A stretch of DNA of 64,000 nucleotides from an uncultured Desulfobacter sp. GTDB lineage: Bacteria > Desulfobacterota > Desulfobacteria > Desulfobacterales > Desulfobacteraceae. The translations under genes were made by a program, and so were the position numbers. The notes under the pieces are model-generated. The model had not been told where the DNA came from. It was given only the letters and a program-made list of their open reading frames with translations, and searched no databases. The stretch covers positions 1,558,501 to 1,622,500 of the forward strand of contig NZ_OY781882.1 in the NCBI RefSeq assembly GCF_963677125.1, given 5' to 3'. Positions 27,625-37,179 of this stretch are shown here, piece after piece (position 1 is the first letter of the stretch; each line of letters begins with the position of its first letter).

Positions 27625-30102
27625 TCAATGTTCCAGGGGCTCTATGCCCCAGATATCCCTCGCATATTCCCTGACAGCCCGGTCGCTGGAAAATTTGCCC
27701 ATATTTGCAGTATTTAAGATAGAACAGCGGGTCCATTGCTCTTGATCCAGATACAAAGCACGGACCTTTTCCTGGGCCTGGATAAAAGCTCGGTAATCGG
27801 CCAGAACTAAATAGCGGTCTCCATGGGCCATCAGAGAATCCCAAATGGGCAGAAAAAGATTGGGTTCCCCGGGAATAAAATGATTAAGTCGGACCATATC
27901 CAAAGTGGTTTTCAGATCTTCATCGCTGTTGTAATAGTACCAGGGATCATACCCTTGTGCTTTTTTCTTTTCCACCTCTTTGGCCGTCAGCCCGAAAATA
28001 AAGATATTGTCTTCACCGACCTCTTCCATGATCTCAATATTTGCTCCGTCAAGGGTGCCGATGGTAATCGCCCCGTTTAAAGCAAATTTCATGTTTCCGG
28101 TACCTGAGGCTTCAAGCCCTGCCGTTGAAATCTGCTCTGATAAATCGGTTGCAGGTATAATCTTTTCAGCCTGGGAAACACAATAGTTGGGCAAAAAAAC
28201 AACCTTAAGCTTTTGATTCACGTCCGGATCATTATTCACAACGTCAGCCACGGAATTGATCAGCTTGATAATCAATTTTGCCTGGACATAGGCAGGCGCT
28301 GCCTTACCGCCAAAAATAACCGTCCTTGGTACAACCTCTTTATCCGGATCCTTTTTGATTCGGTTATACAAAGTGATGACATGGAAAATATTTAAAAGCT
28401 GACGTTTGTATTCGTGAATTCGTTTTACATGGACATCAAACAGCATATCAGGGCTTACATCCATGTCAACTTTGCGTTTGATATATTGTACCAGACGCGC
28501 TTTGTTGGCAAATTTTACCTGCCGCCATTTTTCACGAAATTCAGGGTTATCTGCATGGGGAATAAGTTTTGTGAGTTGGTCAAGATCGGTAATCCAGTCC
28601 GATCCAATGGTATCGGTGATCAGTGCTGATAAGACAGGGTTTGCCTGGAGCACCCAGCGTCGCGGTGTTACACCGTTGGTGACATTGATGATTTTGCCTG
28701 GAAAAATAATGTTAAAGTCCCTGAATAATTTATCTTTGATAATCCGGGAATGAAGGGCTGCCACCCCGTTGACCGTATGACTGCCCACAATAGCCAGATG
28801 GGCCATGCGCACCCGTTGTTCCGGGCCGTCTTCAATGATAGAGACCCGGCTCAATAACTCGGGGTTGTCGGGATATTGTTTTTCCACCATCTTTAAAAAT
28901 CGTCCGTTTATCTCGTAGATGATTTCCATGTGACGGGGAAGCAACCATGAAATCAGGCGGACCGGCCAGGTCTCCAGAGCTTCGGGAAGTACTGTGTGGT
29001 TAGTATAGGCAAAGGTTTTTACACAAATGTCCCAGGCGCTGTCCCATTCAAGATCTTCTTCATCCAGCAACAGACGCATAAGTTCGGCAATGGCAATGGC
29101 GGGATGGGTGTCATTGAGCTGAACGGCCACCCGTTCAGGCAACACTTTGAAATCGGGGTTGTGCTTTTTAAACCGGCGCATAATGTCCTGGAATGTAGCC
29201 GCCACAAAAAAATACTGCTGTTTGAGGCGAAGTTCCTTGCCCACCTCTTTCTCATCACTGGGATATAGCACCTTGGAGATATTTTCCGTGAGCACTTTGC
29301 TTTCCATGGCACCAATATAGTCACCCTGATTAAACTCCTGCAAAGAAAAATCCTCGGTAGACATGGCCGCCCATAACCGCATGTTGTTCACATTTTTGGT
29401 GCCGTACCCCGGGATAAGAATATCGCAGGCCATGGCATTAATGTCCAAGGTATCCACCCAACGATAACACTGCTTGCCCTCACTGTTTTTATACGGTTCT
29501 GACCTGCCATAGAACTGAACTTTATATAAAAATCCCCGACGCCTGAATTCCCAAGGAGTGCCCCAGCGCACCCAGTTATCGCATTGTTCAACCTGGTACC
29601 CGTTGACAATGGTTTGATAAAATATGCCGTAATCATACATAATACCATAGCCATATCCTGGAATATTTAACGAGGCCATGGAGTCCATATAACACGAGGC
29701 TAGCCTGCCCAATCCCCCGTTACCAAGGCCTGCATCCCACTCCTGCTCCTCAATTTCTTCCAGGGTAAATCCCGTTTCTTCCAGTGTTTTTTCACACGCT
29801 TTGTTTAATTGCATATTGGTGACATAATTCATTAAAAATCGACCGGGCAGAAACTCAAGGGAAAGATAATAGACCCGTTTCGCGCTTTTATCGTAAAAAG
29901 ATCGCTGGGAGTTGAGCCACCTTTTCACCAACCGGTCACGGACACTATAGGCCAATCCCTTATAATACGTATCTTTTCTGGGGGGATAAAAATCGTTTCC
30001 CAGGGTAGTCATGATGTGATGTTTAATATCTTCGTTAAGATTTGTGGCAGGCTGCTCATCTGTTTCCGGGGCTTTGCCCGGATAACTTCTTTGATTTTCC
30101 AT
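27625..30102 (-). CDS. glgP: glycogen/starch phosphorylase
   Basis: An 825-residue phosphorylase that releases glucose 1-phosphate from glycogen. The N-terminal YYLSLEFLPGRFLMN and GLGNGGLGRLASCYMDS, and the PLP site EASGTGNMKFALNGAITIGT with its cofactor lysine, are intact, as is KRIHEYKRQLLN. The start at 30102 (MENQRSYPGK) has GGGGAAG 6 bases upstream; ATG 30117 is possible. No other glycogen gene is in the window. Confidence 0.96.
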   Translation of the reverse strand: MENQRSYPGKAPETDEQPATNLNEDIKHHIMTTLGNDFYPPRKDTYYKGLAYSVRDRLVKRWLNSQRSFYDKSAKRVYYLSLEFLPGRFLMNYVTNMQLNKACEKTLEETGFTLEEIEEQEWDAGLGNGGLGRLASCYMDSMASLNIPGYGYGIMYDYGIFYQTIVNGYQVEQCDNWVRWGTPWEFRRRGFLYKVQFYGRSEPYKNSEGKQCYRWVDTLDINAMACDILIPGYGTKNVNNMRLWAAMSTEDFSLQEFNQGDYIGAMESKVLTENISKVLYPSDEKEVGKELRLKQQYFFVAATFQDIMRRFKKHNPDFKVLPERVAVQLNDTHPAIAIAELMRLLLDEEDLEWDSAWDICVKTFAYTNHTVLPEALETWPVRLISWLLPRHMEIIYEINGRFLKMVEKQYPDNPELLSRVSIIEDGPEQRVRMAHLAIVGSHTVNGVAALHSRIIKDKLFRDFNIIFPGKIINVTNGVTPRRWVLQANPVLSALITDTIGSDWITDLDQLTKLIPHADNPEFREKWRQVKFANKARLVQYIKRKVDMDVSPDMLFDVHVKRIHEYKRQLLNIFHVITLYNRIKKDPDKEVVPRTVIFGGKAAPAYVQAKLIIKLINSVADVVNNDPDVNQKLKVVFLPNYCVSQAEKIIPATDLSEQISTAGLEASGTGNMKFALNGAITIGTLDGANIEIMEEVGEDNIFIFGLTAKEVEKKKAQGYDPWYYYNSDEDLKTTLDMVRLNHFIPGEPNLFLPIWDSLMAHGDRYLVLADYRAFIQAQEKVRALYLDQEQWTRCSILNTANMGKFSSDRAVREYARDIWGIEPLEH

Positions 30103-30337
30103 GATGCACTTCCCCACTTATGATTCGGTTATCTTAATCGCAAACAAGGACTGGTAAGAATATTTTGAACTTTTTTGTCAATTTACATAAATTCCAGACA
30201 GATATCAATGGATATTTCGTATTGTCAGATTTCGCCGGATAGAAAATTGTATAATAGAATCAATGTAACCGTTTCAGATCTTAAAGCTTTTGTCTGGGCT
30301 GAGCCATGGTGGAACACCAGGTCAGCCCCCCAAAAAA

Positions 30338-31213
30338 TTAATCGTCTTGGTGCTTTTTGCAGTCGCCGCCTTTTTCGCCGGTGCCTGGATCCAGCCCCAG
30401 ATGCTCACGGACACTGCATATATCATTGCCTTCCACCACCCAGGAGCCGTCATGGGCCACCACCAGAGGCACAAAAGAGATATCAGCCTTTTTAAGCAGA
30501 TCAAAGGTTTTATTTATACGTTGATCCGCCTTTTCACAATCTTGCACGTCGGCGTCGGCATCGGTTTCCAAAGTTTTATATGCACCATAGCCCAAATGTT
30601 TACAGATGACATGGGCTGTCATGGTTTTACTTTTTTCACCCAAAACCGGATATATAACCAGTTTCAGGGCAAGCCCGATTTCAGCTGCAACTTCTTCCAG
30701 ACTGTCAAGCAAGGCCTTGCAGTGGCTGCAGGCCGGATCTGAAATAACATAAATGAACTTGTCAGACGTCCCGCCCGGCGCAAAGTTCAAAGAAACCAGA
30801 TCGGCCAGGTCTGCGGCATGGGTCTTAAAAAAAACTTTACGCATTTCAACCGCCTTTTTTTCTTTCTCCTTGGCTTTTTTTCGTTCTGCATCAGCAACGT
30901 CCGACAGACCGGCCATGGTTTTTCGGGTAATGGATACACCTTTTTTATACAACTGCCCGGCAACAATAAAATCCTTGCCCGCATATATCGGTGCAAGACC
31001 GCCTTCAAAGGAGAGTACGGCTTCACAAAGAACGCCCTGCTCTTTTTTATATACCAATTTTGCATCTTTAGGTATCGTCACCTGGGATTGTAACCACGCC
31101 AGGTCAACATGATCGCATACCGAATTTGCACAGACCGAAGAGACGCCGGCCGACAACAAAAAAATTGCAAACATAAATACAGATAAACGTGTGAAGCGCA
31201 TTTTGAATCCCAT
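30338..31213 (-). CDS. DsbC/DsbG-like thiol:disulfide interchange protein
   Basis: A 291-residue exported protein. The signal peptide is RLSVFMFAIFLLSAGVSSVCA. A thioredoxin-like domain from about residue 150 has the active site SDPACSHCKALLDSL (CSHC) and the cis-proline region DISFVPLVVAHDG. The N-terminal part could form the dimer domain; between them is a very charged helix (DAERKKAKEKEKKAVEMRK). It probably isomerises disulfides in periplasmic proteins. AAAGGAG lies 14 bases from ATG 31213; ATG 31201 is an alternative. The C-terminal GEKGGDCKKHQDD is extra. Confidence 0.82.
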   Translation of the reverse strand: MGFKMRFTRLSVFMFAIFLLSAGVSSVCANSVCDHVDLAWLQSQVTIPKDAKLVYKKEQGVLCEAVLSFEGGLAPIYAGKDFIVAGQLYKKGVSITRKTMAGLSDVADAERKKAKEKEKKAVEMRKVFFKTHAADLADLVSLNFAPGGTSDKFIYVISDPACSHCKALLDSLEEVAAEIGLALKLVIYPVLGEKSKTMTAHVICKHLGYGAYKTLETDADADVQDCEKADQRINKTFDLLKKADISFVPLVVAHDGSWVVEGNDICSVREHLGLDPGTGEKGGDCKKHQDD

Positions 31214-31330
31214 AATGTTGTTTTTACTCCTTTTTTTTATATGAAACGCTCTGTAAGCCACAGAGATGTTTCAATATTCGTTGTGGGCCGAACCACGGTC
31301 AAAGACCAAAGACGGTCCGTGACCTTTATA

Positions 31331-33469
31331 TTAGAGCTCCTGAACTGGTGAAAGACGTGGGCTGGGGCGACAAAACACCTCCATATTATCAATGAACAAA
31401 AAAGACGGCCGGATTCTTGCCGCCTTGATCCTTGCTTTTTCGACGCTTTGGGCCGGTATATTGTTCTTCTCATACCACAAATCCGGATCTGATAAAAATT
31501 CAATTAGGTGGGTCTCGGCCTGGTCTGCATTCTTACATGATTTTACAAGGTGGGGGGTGAATGCGGGCCCATATTGTTTATCTGCGATTTTCTGGGTCTG
31601 CTTTCTGGCATCTTCCCATAAATTATCCGGGTCCAAAAGAATAATGGGCGCCAGTGGATTCTCATGAATCTTCATGGAGGTGATGGTAATGCTCAACTCC
31701 TCGGCACTACCGTATCCACCGGTGTTGATCACAGGCAGATTGCTCAATTTCTGCAAATGATCCTGCCGGGCCAGGCGCAGGCCTTCATTATATTTAATCA
31801 ATCCGTCACAGGTGGTTAAAGAAGCCTGGTTCTCCCCTTCAAGTTCTATGGCGATCCCGACACTCATGATGTTGTGCCGGCGGGCCAGATCATTGGCTTC
31901 CTTCATCAGGCCTGGGCCGCCGCCATGGACAATGCCCATTTCATCGCCTAAACGCAGGGCCAGGCGATTAATCAGATCAATGGTCAGTCGGTTGTCCGCA
32001 GCCTTGGTGTGTGACCCGTAAAATGCAAACCAGAACCGTACCCGGTCAAAACGCTCCCAGTCATCAGGCTCCATAAAGCACCCGTGGTAAAAAGAATAGA
32101 GCTTGTCAATCACAGGATCGTAACGCATGAACTCGCACGGATCATTGACGGCATGGGTCAAAGAGATCATGTGCCGAATCTCGTCGTCGGCAAAGCACGG
32201 ATTTTCGGCATTGATAAGAAAGGTGCGTAACCCTGTTCTTCGCAGCGCATCCACAACTTCGCGTTCCGGAAACCGCCGGCCAATGAACACCCGGGAATTG
32301 ACCCCACCCAAAACAGACAGCTTGCCAAGCGTCTCTTTGAGCCTGTCACCTATGCTTTTAGGGATAGATAGTTCATGGCGGCGCTGAGTACTTTTTGCCA
32401 AACAATTTTTAATAATCTCCAGCTGAGCCTCCCCTTTGGTATCCAAAGCCCGGGGCACCTGGATAAAATTCCCCTTATTCAGGATAAGCCCCATGGCATC
32501 ATCATCCAGAATATCAAACAGGTTGGATACCTCGGCATGTGTGAGCAGATCACATAGCCGGTATCCTTCTTTTACCCTTGCCTTTTCCAAGGGGACGGTC
32601 AAAGGATTGTCGCTTCTGAAAAACTTGATACGAATACGGATGTCACTTAAAGGAACCGGGGTTTTTCCCAGATGGAACAGCTCCACCTGCCGATTTCTGA
32701 AGGTGCGGAAAGGGTCCAGGACTCTTGCGGGTAAGTGGATAATATCATCTTTTTCCGGTGAGACCACGGCATCAATGATCCCGTAAATGTCACCCAAAGA
32801 GATCTTGACGGCGCCCACAAAAAGCGCTCCGGGATTGAGAAGGGTTTTGGCCGGATCCATAGGCACCCTGGATCGAATGGCATTCAAGGCGCTTCGACCC
32901 TTTTTAATCACCGCGCCAACACTGGAGCGAATCATCGCGGCCGGTTCAAAACAATACTGGAAAGCGGAGAGTGCCACCTCAATATAATCGCAGATTTGTC
33001 CGGTGACAGGATCAATTTCCTGACAGATGTCAAACCCTTCATAGTACCCTTTGCCCACCCGGTTGCCCACAAAAAGCCGTTTATGGAGATAATGACGGAC
33101 ATCCCGGATGCGCAGTTCCGGGTCCATGACCACCAGCCGTCCGATCTCATCCCCGGTCTCAAACAAATCCAGGGCATTGGTTAAAAGGGGGTTTAAATTT
33201 CGAATAAGCCCGGAAAGCAGAATCTTTGATCCGTCTATTTCCGGCACCGGCGGCGGGTCTCCGGGCATGTGGGTGTCTGTATGCAGGCCGATCTGGGCAT
33301 TGCCGCTTCTCCCGGAAAAAAACCAGGGTTTACCGTCCTTAAGGGAGGATACAATATAATCCGACACCTTGGGGAATAAAAACCGAACATCTACCTGCTC
33401 TTCTCCCGAGGAACGAAGGGCAATGGTATCAATATATCCGTCCGGACTGACTATCTTGGGTATGTCCAT
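31331..33469 (-). CDS. LOG-family nucleotide-binding protein with long N-terminal extension
   Basis: A 712-residue cytoplasmic protein. The C-terminal ~250 residues are a LOG (lysine decarboxylase-like) Rossmann domain with VHGGGPGLMKEANDLARR (~residue 505-522) and the variant TGGYGSAEELSITITSMK (~580) in place of PGGxGTxxE. LOG enzymes hydrolyse nucleoside monophosphates. The first ~450 residues are unlike PpnN and I do not recognise them; they contain a beta-rich segment and a helical one (RRHELSIPKSIGDRLKETLG). The domain variant and extension leave the activity open. It is 118 bases upstream of the DsbC-like gene. Confidence 0.75.
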   Translation of the reverse strand: MDIPKIVSPDGYIDTIALRSSGEEQVDVRFLFPKVSDYIVSSLKDGKPWFFSGRSGNAQIGLHTDTHMPGDPPPVPEIDGSKILLSGLIRNLNPLLTNALDLFETGDEIGRLVVMDPELRIRDVRHYLHKRLFVGNRVGKGYYEGFDICQEIDPVTGQICDYIEVALSAFQYCFEPAAMIRSSVGAVIKKGRSALNAIRSRVPMDPAKTLLNPGALFVGAVKISLGDIYGIIDAVVSPEKDDIIHLPARVLDPFRTFRNRQVELFHLGKTPVPLSDIRIRIKFFRSDNPLTVPLEKARVKEGYRLCDLLTHAEVSNLFDILDDDAMGLILNKGNFIQVPRALDTKGEAQLEIIKNCLAKSTQRRHELSIPKSIGDRLKETLGKLSVLGGVNSRVFIGRRFPEREVVDALRRTGLRTFLINAENPCFADDEIRHMISLTHAVNDPCEFMRYDPVIDKLYSFYHGCFMEPDDWERFDRVRFWFAFYGSHTKAADNRLTIDLINRLALRLGDEMGIVHGGGPGLMKEANDLARRHNIMSVGIAIELEGENQASLTTCDGLIKYNEGLRLARQDHLQKLSNLPVINTGGYGSAEELSITITSMKIHENPLAPIILLDPDNLWEDARKQTQKIADKQYGPAFTPHLVKSCKNADQAETHLIEFLSDPDLWYEKNNIPAQSVEKARIKAARIRPSFLFIDNMEVFCRPSPRLSPVQEL

Positions 33470-33570
33470 TAGAAACCTTAAATTTCAAGTGAGCCTGTGC
33501 AAAAAAGCTGAACAATCAAAAAAGCAAGCATAAATCCGGGTCACGTGTACGTCAAGAAAAAATACGATTA

Positions 33571-33599
33571 GCCCAGGGGTGCAAACATCATTGGGCTTT
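33571..33599. terminator. weak hairpin between LOG and cupin genes
   Basis: AGCCCA / TGGGCT (6 bp, 16-base loop), followed by TTTC on the plus strand and by AATCG..TTTTTT on the minus strand. It could terminate the cupin transcript. Confidence 0.4.
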
Positions 33600-33631
33600 C
33601 AGCTTTAAGGTATCAATATGATTTCCTTAAT

Positions 33632-33781
33632 ATGAATCTCTATTACAAGAAGCCTATCCGGGCAGACCAAAGATTTTCGGCCCATCTTAGCGATGTGGAG
33701 AGCCTCAAAGATATTCTTCATGCCGTGTATTCGCATCATATTTCCCCACAGGGCGGACTTATCAGATCGGCGGGGCAATGG
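33632..33781 (+). CDS. possible 49-residue protein or gene remnant
   Basis: A short ORF from ATG 33632 to the TGA at 33779. Its composition is protein-like (MNLYYKKPIRADQRFS, SDVESLKDILHAVYSHHIS) but it has no ribosome site and its end overlaps the cupin stop on the other strand. It may be a fragment of a lost gene; I cannot name it. Confidence 0.25.
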
Positions 33782-34082
33782 TGACGATGATCCGCATTTT
33801 AGTGTCCGCCATGACCCCGTGGGGCTCCCTGATTTCTGAAATTAGAATATCCCCCTCATTGGCAGGAATTTTTGTATCATCTTCCCCGAGAAACCATCCC
33901 TTTCCTTCAAGAACCTGGATGGACAATTCCCCGTCCAAATCGTGGGAATGCACAGGAAACGTCACGCCGGCATCAAGATTAAAATTGATGATTTTAAAAA
34001 ATTCAGACGTTTGAACTAAAAAAAATCTTTTCATCGCTCCGGGGTCAAACGTGTTGGTTTCTGTAAGTTTTATAACTTTCAT
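33762..34082 (-). CDS. cupin-domain protein
   Basis: A single-domain cupin of 106 residues. Metal-ligand-type residues are seen in FPVHSHDLDGELS (two His, one Glu) and in SEIREPHGVM (His). Small cupins of this kind bind a metal or act as sensors; substrate is unknown. An FNR/HcpR-like palindrome lies 82 bases upstream of its start, which hints at redox or nitrosative control. Confidence 0.82.
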   Translation of the reverse strand: MKVIKLTETNTFDPGAMKRFFLVQTSEFFKIINFNLDAGVTFPVHSHDLDGELSIQVLEGKGWFLGEDDTKIPANEGDILISEIREPHGVMADTKMRIIVTIAPPI

Positions 34083-34163
34083 GGAATTTTCCTTTCATGT
34101 TTATTACCCTTTGCATAGGTTGCCTTTCTGAATTATTTTTATCAAAGGCATTGCGCCGTTTCA

Positions 34164-34177
34164 TTGACATAGATCAA
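34164..34177. promoter_or_regulatory. FNR/HcpR-type operator candidate
   Basis: TTGACATAGATCAA is one base off the FNR consensus TTGAT-N4-ATCAA, in the region upstream of the cupin gene. Members of the CRP/FNR family (HcpR in sulfate reducers) bind such palindromes. Confidence 0.5.
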
Positions 34178-34282
34178 ATTTTTTGAGTTTTTGATTTAAC
34201 TTTTATCCAAAGCAAAATGAAAAATGCAAATTTAAAGCTGATTTTATACGCGCTTCACCCCAAAAACCGCAAATAGTAAAAA

Positions 34283-34779
34283 ATTATTTAAAGAGGGTAA
34301 ATTCCGCCAGGATCTCTATTATCGTTTGCATGTGGTAGCGCTGGAACTGCCGGCGCTTTGTGAACGGGGGGGACGATGTTCAACTTTTAGCGTACCATTT
34401 CATACGGGCGGTTGCCAACGCTTTAGGACAAAAAATCGACAGGGTGGAACCCACCTTCCCTCAGGCTCTGGGCGCCTATTGTTGGCCCGGCAATATCCGC
34501 GAATTGTGGCATGTGATCGAATCAACCATTGTTCTTATGGACGACAATGTCATGCGCTTTGACTCATTGCCGGAAAAAATACAACGGGCTGTGCAGCGGC
34601 AACTGCCGGGAAAACAGGCATCCATGCACTTTGCCTCATTAAATTTTGATGATATTCAAAGGCAAGCCCTTTGCCAGGCCCTCCGGCAATTTGACGGCAA
34701 TATCAGCCAGATGGCCAAGGCATTGGGAATCGGCCGGAACACCACTTACGCCAAACTTAAAAAATTTAAGTTGTTATAA
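34283..34779 (+). pseudogene. sigma-54 activator (NtrC family) C-terminal remnant
   Basis: Translation gives KEGKFRQDLYYRLHVVALELPALCERG in one frame and, after a G7 run at 34366-34372, DDVQLLAYHFIRAVANALGQ, CWPGNIRELWHVIE and the Fis-type helix-turn-helix (QMAKALGIGRNTTYAKLKKF) in another. A G6 run would restore the family pattern ERGDDV. The receiver, Walker A, GAFTGA loop and Walker B are all missing, so the gene is truncated at the 5' end as well as frameshifted. An internal start at 34360 could still produce a DNA-binding fragment. Confidence 0.85.
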
Positions 34780-35131
34780 TTTTGCCAAATGAGCAACCGC
34801 AGCCTGTGCTGTTGAATATATCTATGGCCTGTATTGAACAAATTGTCTGAACCACAAGATGTTGTGGTCGGACAAATTCAGAAAAAGAATTCAATCATAC
34901 CGGTACATTACAAAATGATTGATGGCGTGAATTTGTGAGAGAATTTCATTCAATCTCACACAGAGTCACGACTCAATCATTTTGAGGTAATAGTTTCGCT
35001 TTTCCCCTGAATTTTTAATTTTTGAATTCAAACAGTGAAGCTCCTCATAAACAAAAATTACCATCCATAAATGGTGATATTCTTAAGATCAATCTGCAAT
35101 AAAGCAGTTGAATGTTATAAGGAGCTTCACT
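34780..35131. other. structured non-coding leader of the IS110-family element
   Basis: Three hairpins occur: CCACAA/TTGTGG (34852-34867), a 12-bp perfect pair CAAAATGATTGA / TCAATCATTTTG (34911-34922 with 34973-34984), and nested inside it TGTGAGA / TCTCACA. In IS110-type elements the region before the transposase encodes the bridge RNA, so this is a candidate; the element's left end was not defined. Confidence 0.4.
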
Positions 35132-35713
35132 ATGAAAAAAAGAAACATTTTTCAAAATCAAAGTCAAGAAATCCTTACTCTTTTTGAAATGGCAAAAGAC
35201 AGGTCCAAGGTCATGTGCATCCCCATGGATTATGCCAAAAAAGATCATGTGGCCATGTTTTGCAATGGGAATGGAAAAATCCTTCGAAAGCCCTTTTCCA
35301 TAAAAAACACACCTGAAGGAGTGGAATATTTAATTGATCAAGTCACAAAATCTTGTCACCATCATGGGATTGATATTAAACACACTCTTTTCGGAGGAGA
35401 GGATTGCGGGACATATGCAAATAATTTCATTGAAGCTCTACGTTCGGAAAATTGGCTGGTGGCAGGGGTAAATGCACTTGATGCCAAAAGACACCGGGAA
35501 AATATTCAAGCGAGCACGGACCGGTTAGATCTATTGGGTATCAGTAAAATGCTTCTTAACTGTAGTGGAAATTGTTCTCCAGCTCAATCCGGAATTTATT
35601 GGAATTTGAGAACGCTTTGTCGAGAAAGACAGAAATTGGTGGTCACGAAAAGCGGTGTGAAAAACAGGGTTCACACCATTGTAGATCAGATTTTTCCGGG
35701 CTTTTTTAAATGA
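35132..35713 (+). pseudogene. IS110-family transposase, N-terminal part (frameshifted)
   Basis: The DEDD (RuvC-like) domain of an IS110 recombinase, with GGAG 8 bases before ATG 35132. Catalytic acids: D in MCIPMDYAKKDHV, E in FGGEDCGTYANN, and the pair in STDRLDLLG. It ends at TGA 35711 directly after a T6 run (35702-35707). Reading one T fewer continues into LNEAKSGIPPFSPASLILME and the second half, so a single base separates the two. Confidence 0.88.
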
Positions 35714-36581
35714 AGCCAAAAGTGGAATTCCTCCATTTTCACCGGCATCATTAATATTGATGGAAGACCGATTCAGTGTGCATCAGATCCGGCGCCGAAG
35801 GCCAGCCGCATTAGTGAAAAGCCTTGCTAAACAAGGCTTGCCGAATCCAGAGGGCCGTGCAGAAAAACTTCAACGTTATGCCTCCCAGGTCCTCCGACCC
35901 CAAAAAGATCATATTGTTACATTGCAGATGTCATTAAAACAGCAAGTCAGATTAATTCTATGCCTCCAAGAAAGCACTGACCAATTACAACGAGATATCG
36001 CGGCACATTTAGCGCAGACCCCAGGCGCATTCTTAACCACCATTCGAGGAATAGGTTTAATTTTAGCTGCCGGTGTAAGTGCTGAAATTGGAGATCCCGA
36101 TAAGCAAAAATCTTTGACAAATCTGGTGTCTTATGCCGGCATAATTCCGCAAATAAAACAGACCGGAGGGGAACAAGGGAAAACTCAAGTTATTAGAGTC
36201 GGTAAGCGGTGTAATCGTATTTTAAAAAATTATGTCGTCCAGTCCGGCTTGCATATGGGGATTCATGGCCCAGACGAATTAATTGCCGACTATAAACGAA
36301 GAGAAGCCCGGGATCAGCATGCTGATTTCGGTATGGCAAGAAGATTTCTGAGAATGGCAATGTGTTTGATGCGGACCCACCAAGCTTATTTGCCAAAGCG
36401 ATTAAAAAGCCGGCAGTGCCCGATGGAAGAACGAGGCCGTTATTACCAAGAGACTTGGCCGTTACTCATGGATAAATGGAGAAGGGTCAAGAAGTTAGAT
36501 ATTGCATTCGATAAAAAAATGCCCTTGGGGCAATGGCGCAACATGATACAGGAGCTTTATGACATACAATTAAGGTTGTAG
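35703..36581 (+). pseudogene. IS110-family transposase, C-terminal part (frameshifted)
   Basis: The Transposase_20 half. The helix-hairpin-helix segment TTIRGIGLILAAGVSAEIGD and VSYAGIIPQIKQTGGEQGK are the family blocks. The usual catalytic Ser of the SG motif is Thr here (QTGG), which may matter if the gene is read by slippage. There is no credible ribosome site for independent translation (first codon TTG 35757). The frame opens at 35703, the +1 frame of the first half. Confidence 0.85.
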
Positions 36582-37179
36582 ATAAAACATAAGCTTGATT
36601 TGTTGTCTCATATCAAAATTTTAACGATTTTTGCGGACAGGATGGCTTCGTTGATACTGTCGCATTGGCTCAGACTAACGAGTCTCATTGACGGCTACTT
36701 ATAGAATGTCCACCATGTCCGCTCCAATACTTTCATTATGGCTCAAAGGTGCTCTGATCCTCGGAAATTATGCCGAGAGATCTTGTTATACCAGTATGCC
36801 AAATTTTGGATTTATAGGGCATGGTCTTCCACCAGTAACGCAAATTTTTTAAAATCTATGACTTTGGGATGCAATTGATCTTATTTGGTATCATTAAAAA
36901 ACCGATCATATCGGACAGGAATAGTACGTCTCAAAAAAATATTGAAAATATTCCTTGTTTTCTCTCTGGTGCTCTATAAGTCCTTAGTCCATTATGTGAC
37001 CATCTGAAGAAAAAAAATTGCAAGCCTTTCCAGATGATGTTAATGATTTCATCATTGATAATTTTAATATTTATATAGATTTGGTTATTCTTATTTTCGA
37101 ATGTTCTCCTGTTAGATAATTGAATGTGAAAGATAAACGAAAAACAAAGATCAACTTGTTATGCCTTAATGGATAATAA
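36582..37179. other. 598-bp non-coding region after IS110 element
   Basis: No ORF with protein-like content. It holds small hairpins (GACT-AACG-AGTC near 36656; CTCGG/CCGAG near 36757-36773). Just before the next gene are two integron R'-type boxes, GTTAGAT (about 37110) and GTTATGC (37158-37164), the latter 15 bases before ATG 37180 as in gene cassettes. Confidence 0.4.

Larger units (their letters stand above)
35132..36581 (+). mobile_element. IS110-family insertion element (ends undefined)
   Basis: The coding part of an IS110-family element in two frames. Elements of this family lack long terminal inverted repeats, so the ends cannot be set by eye; the non-coding flanks 34780-35131 and 36582-37150 probably belong to it in part. 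Confidence 0.8.
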
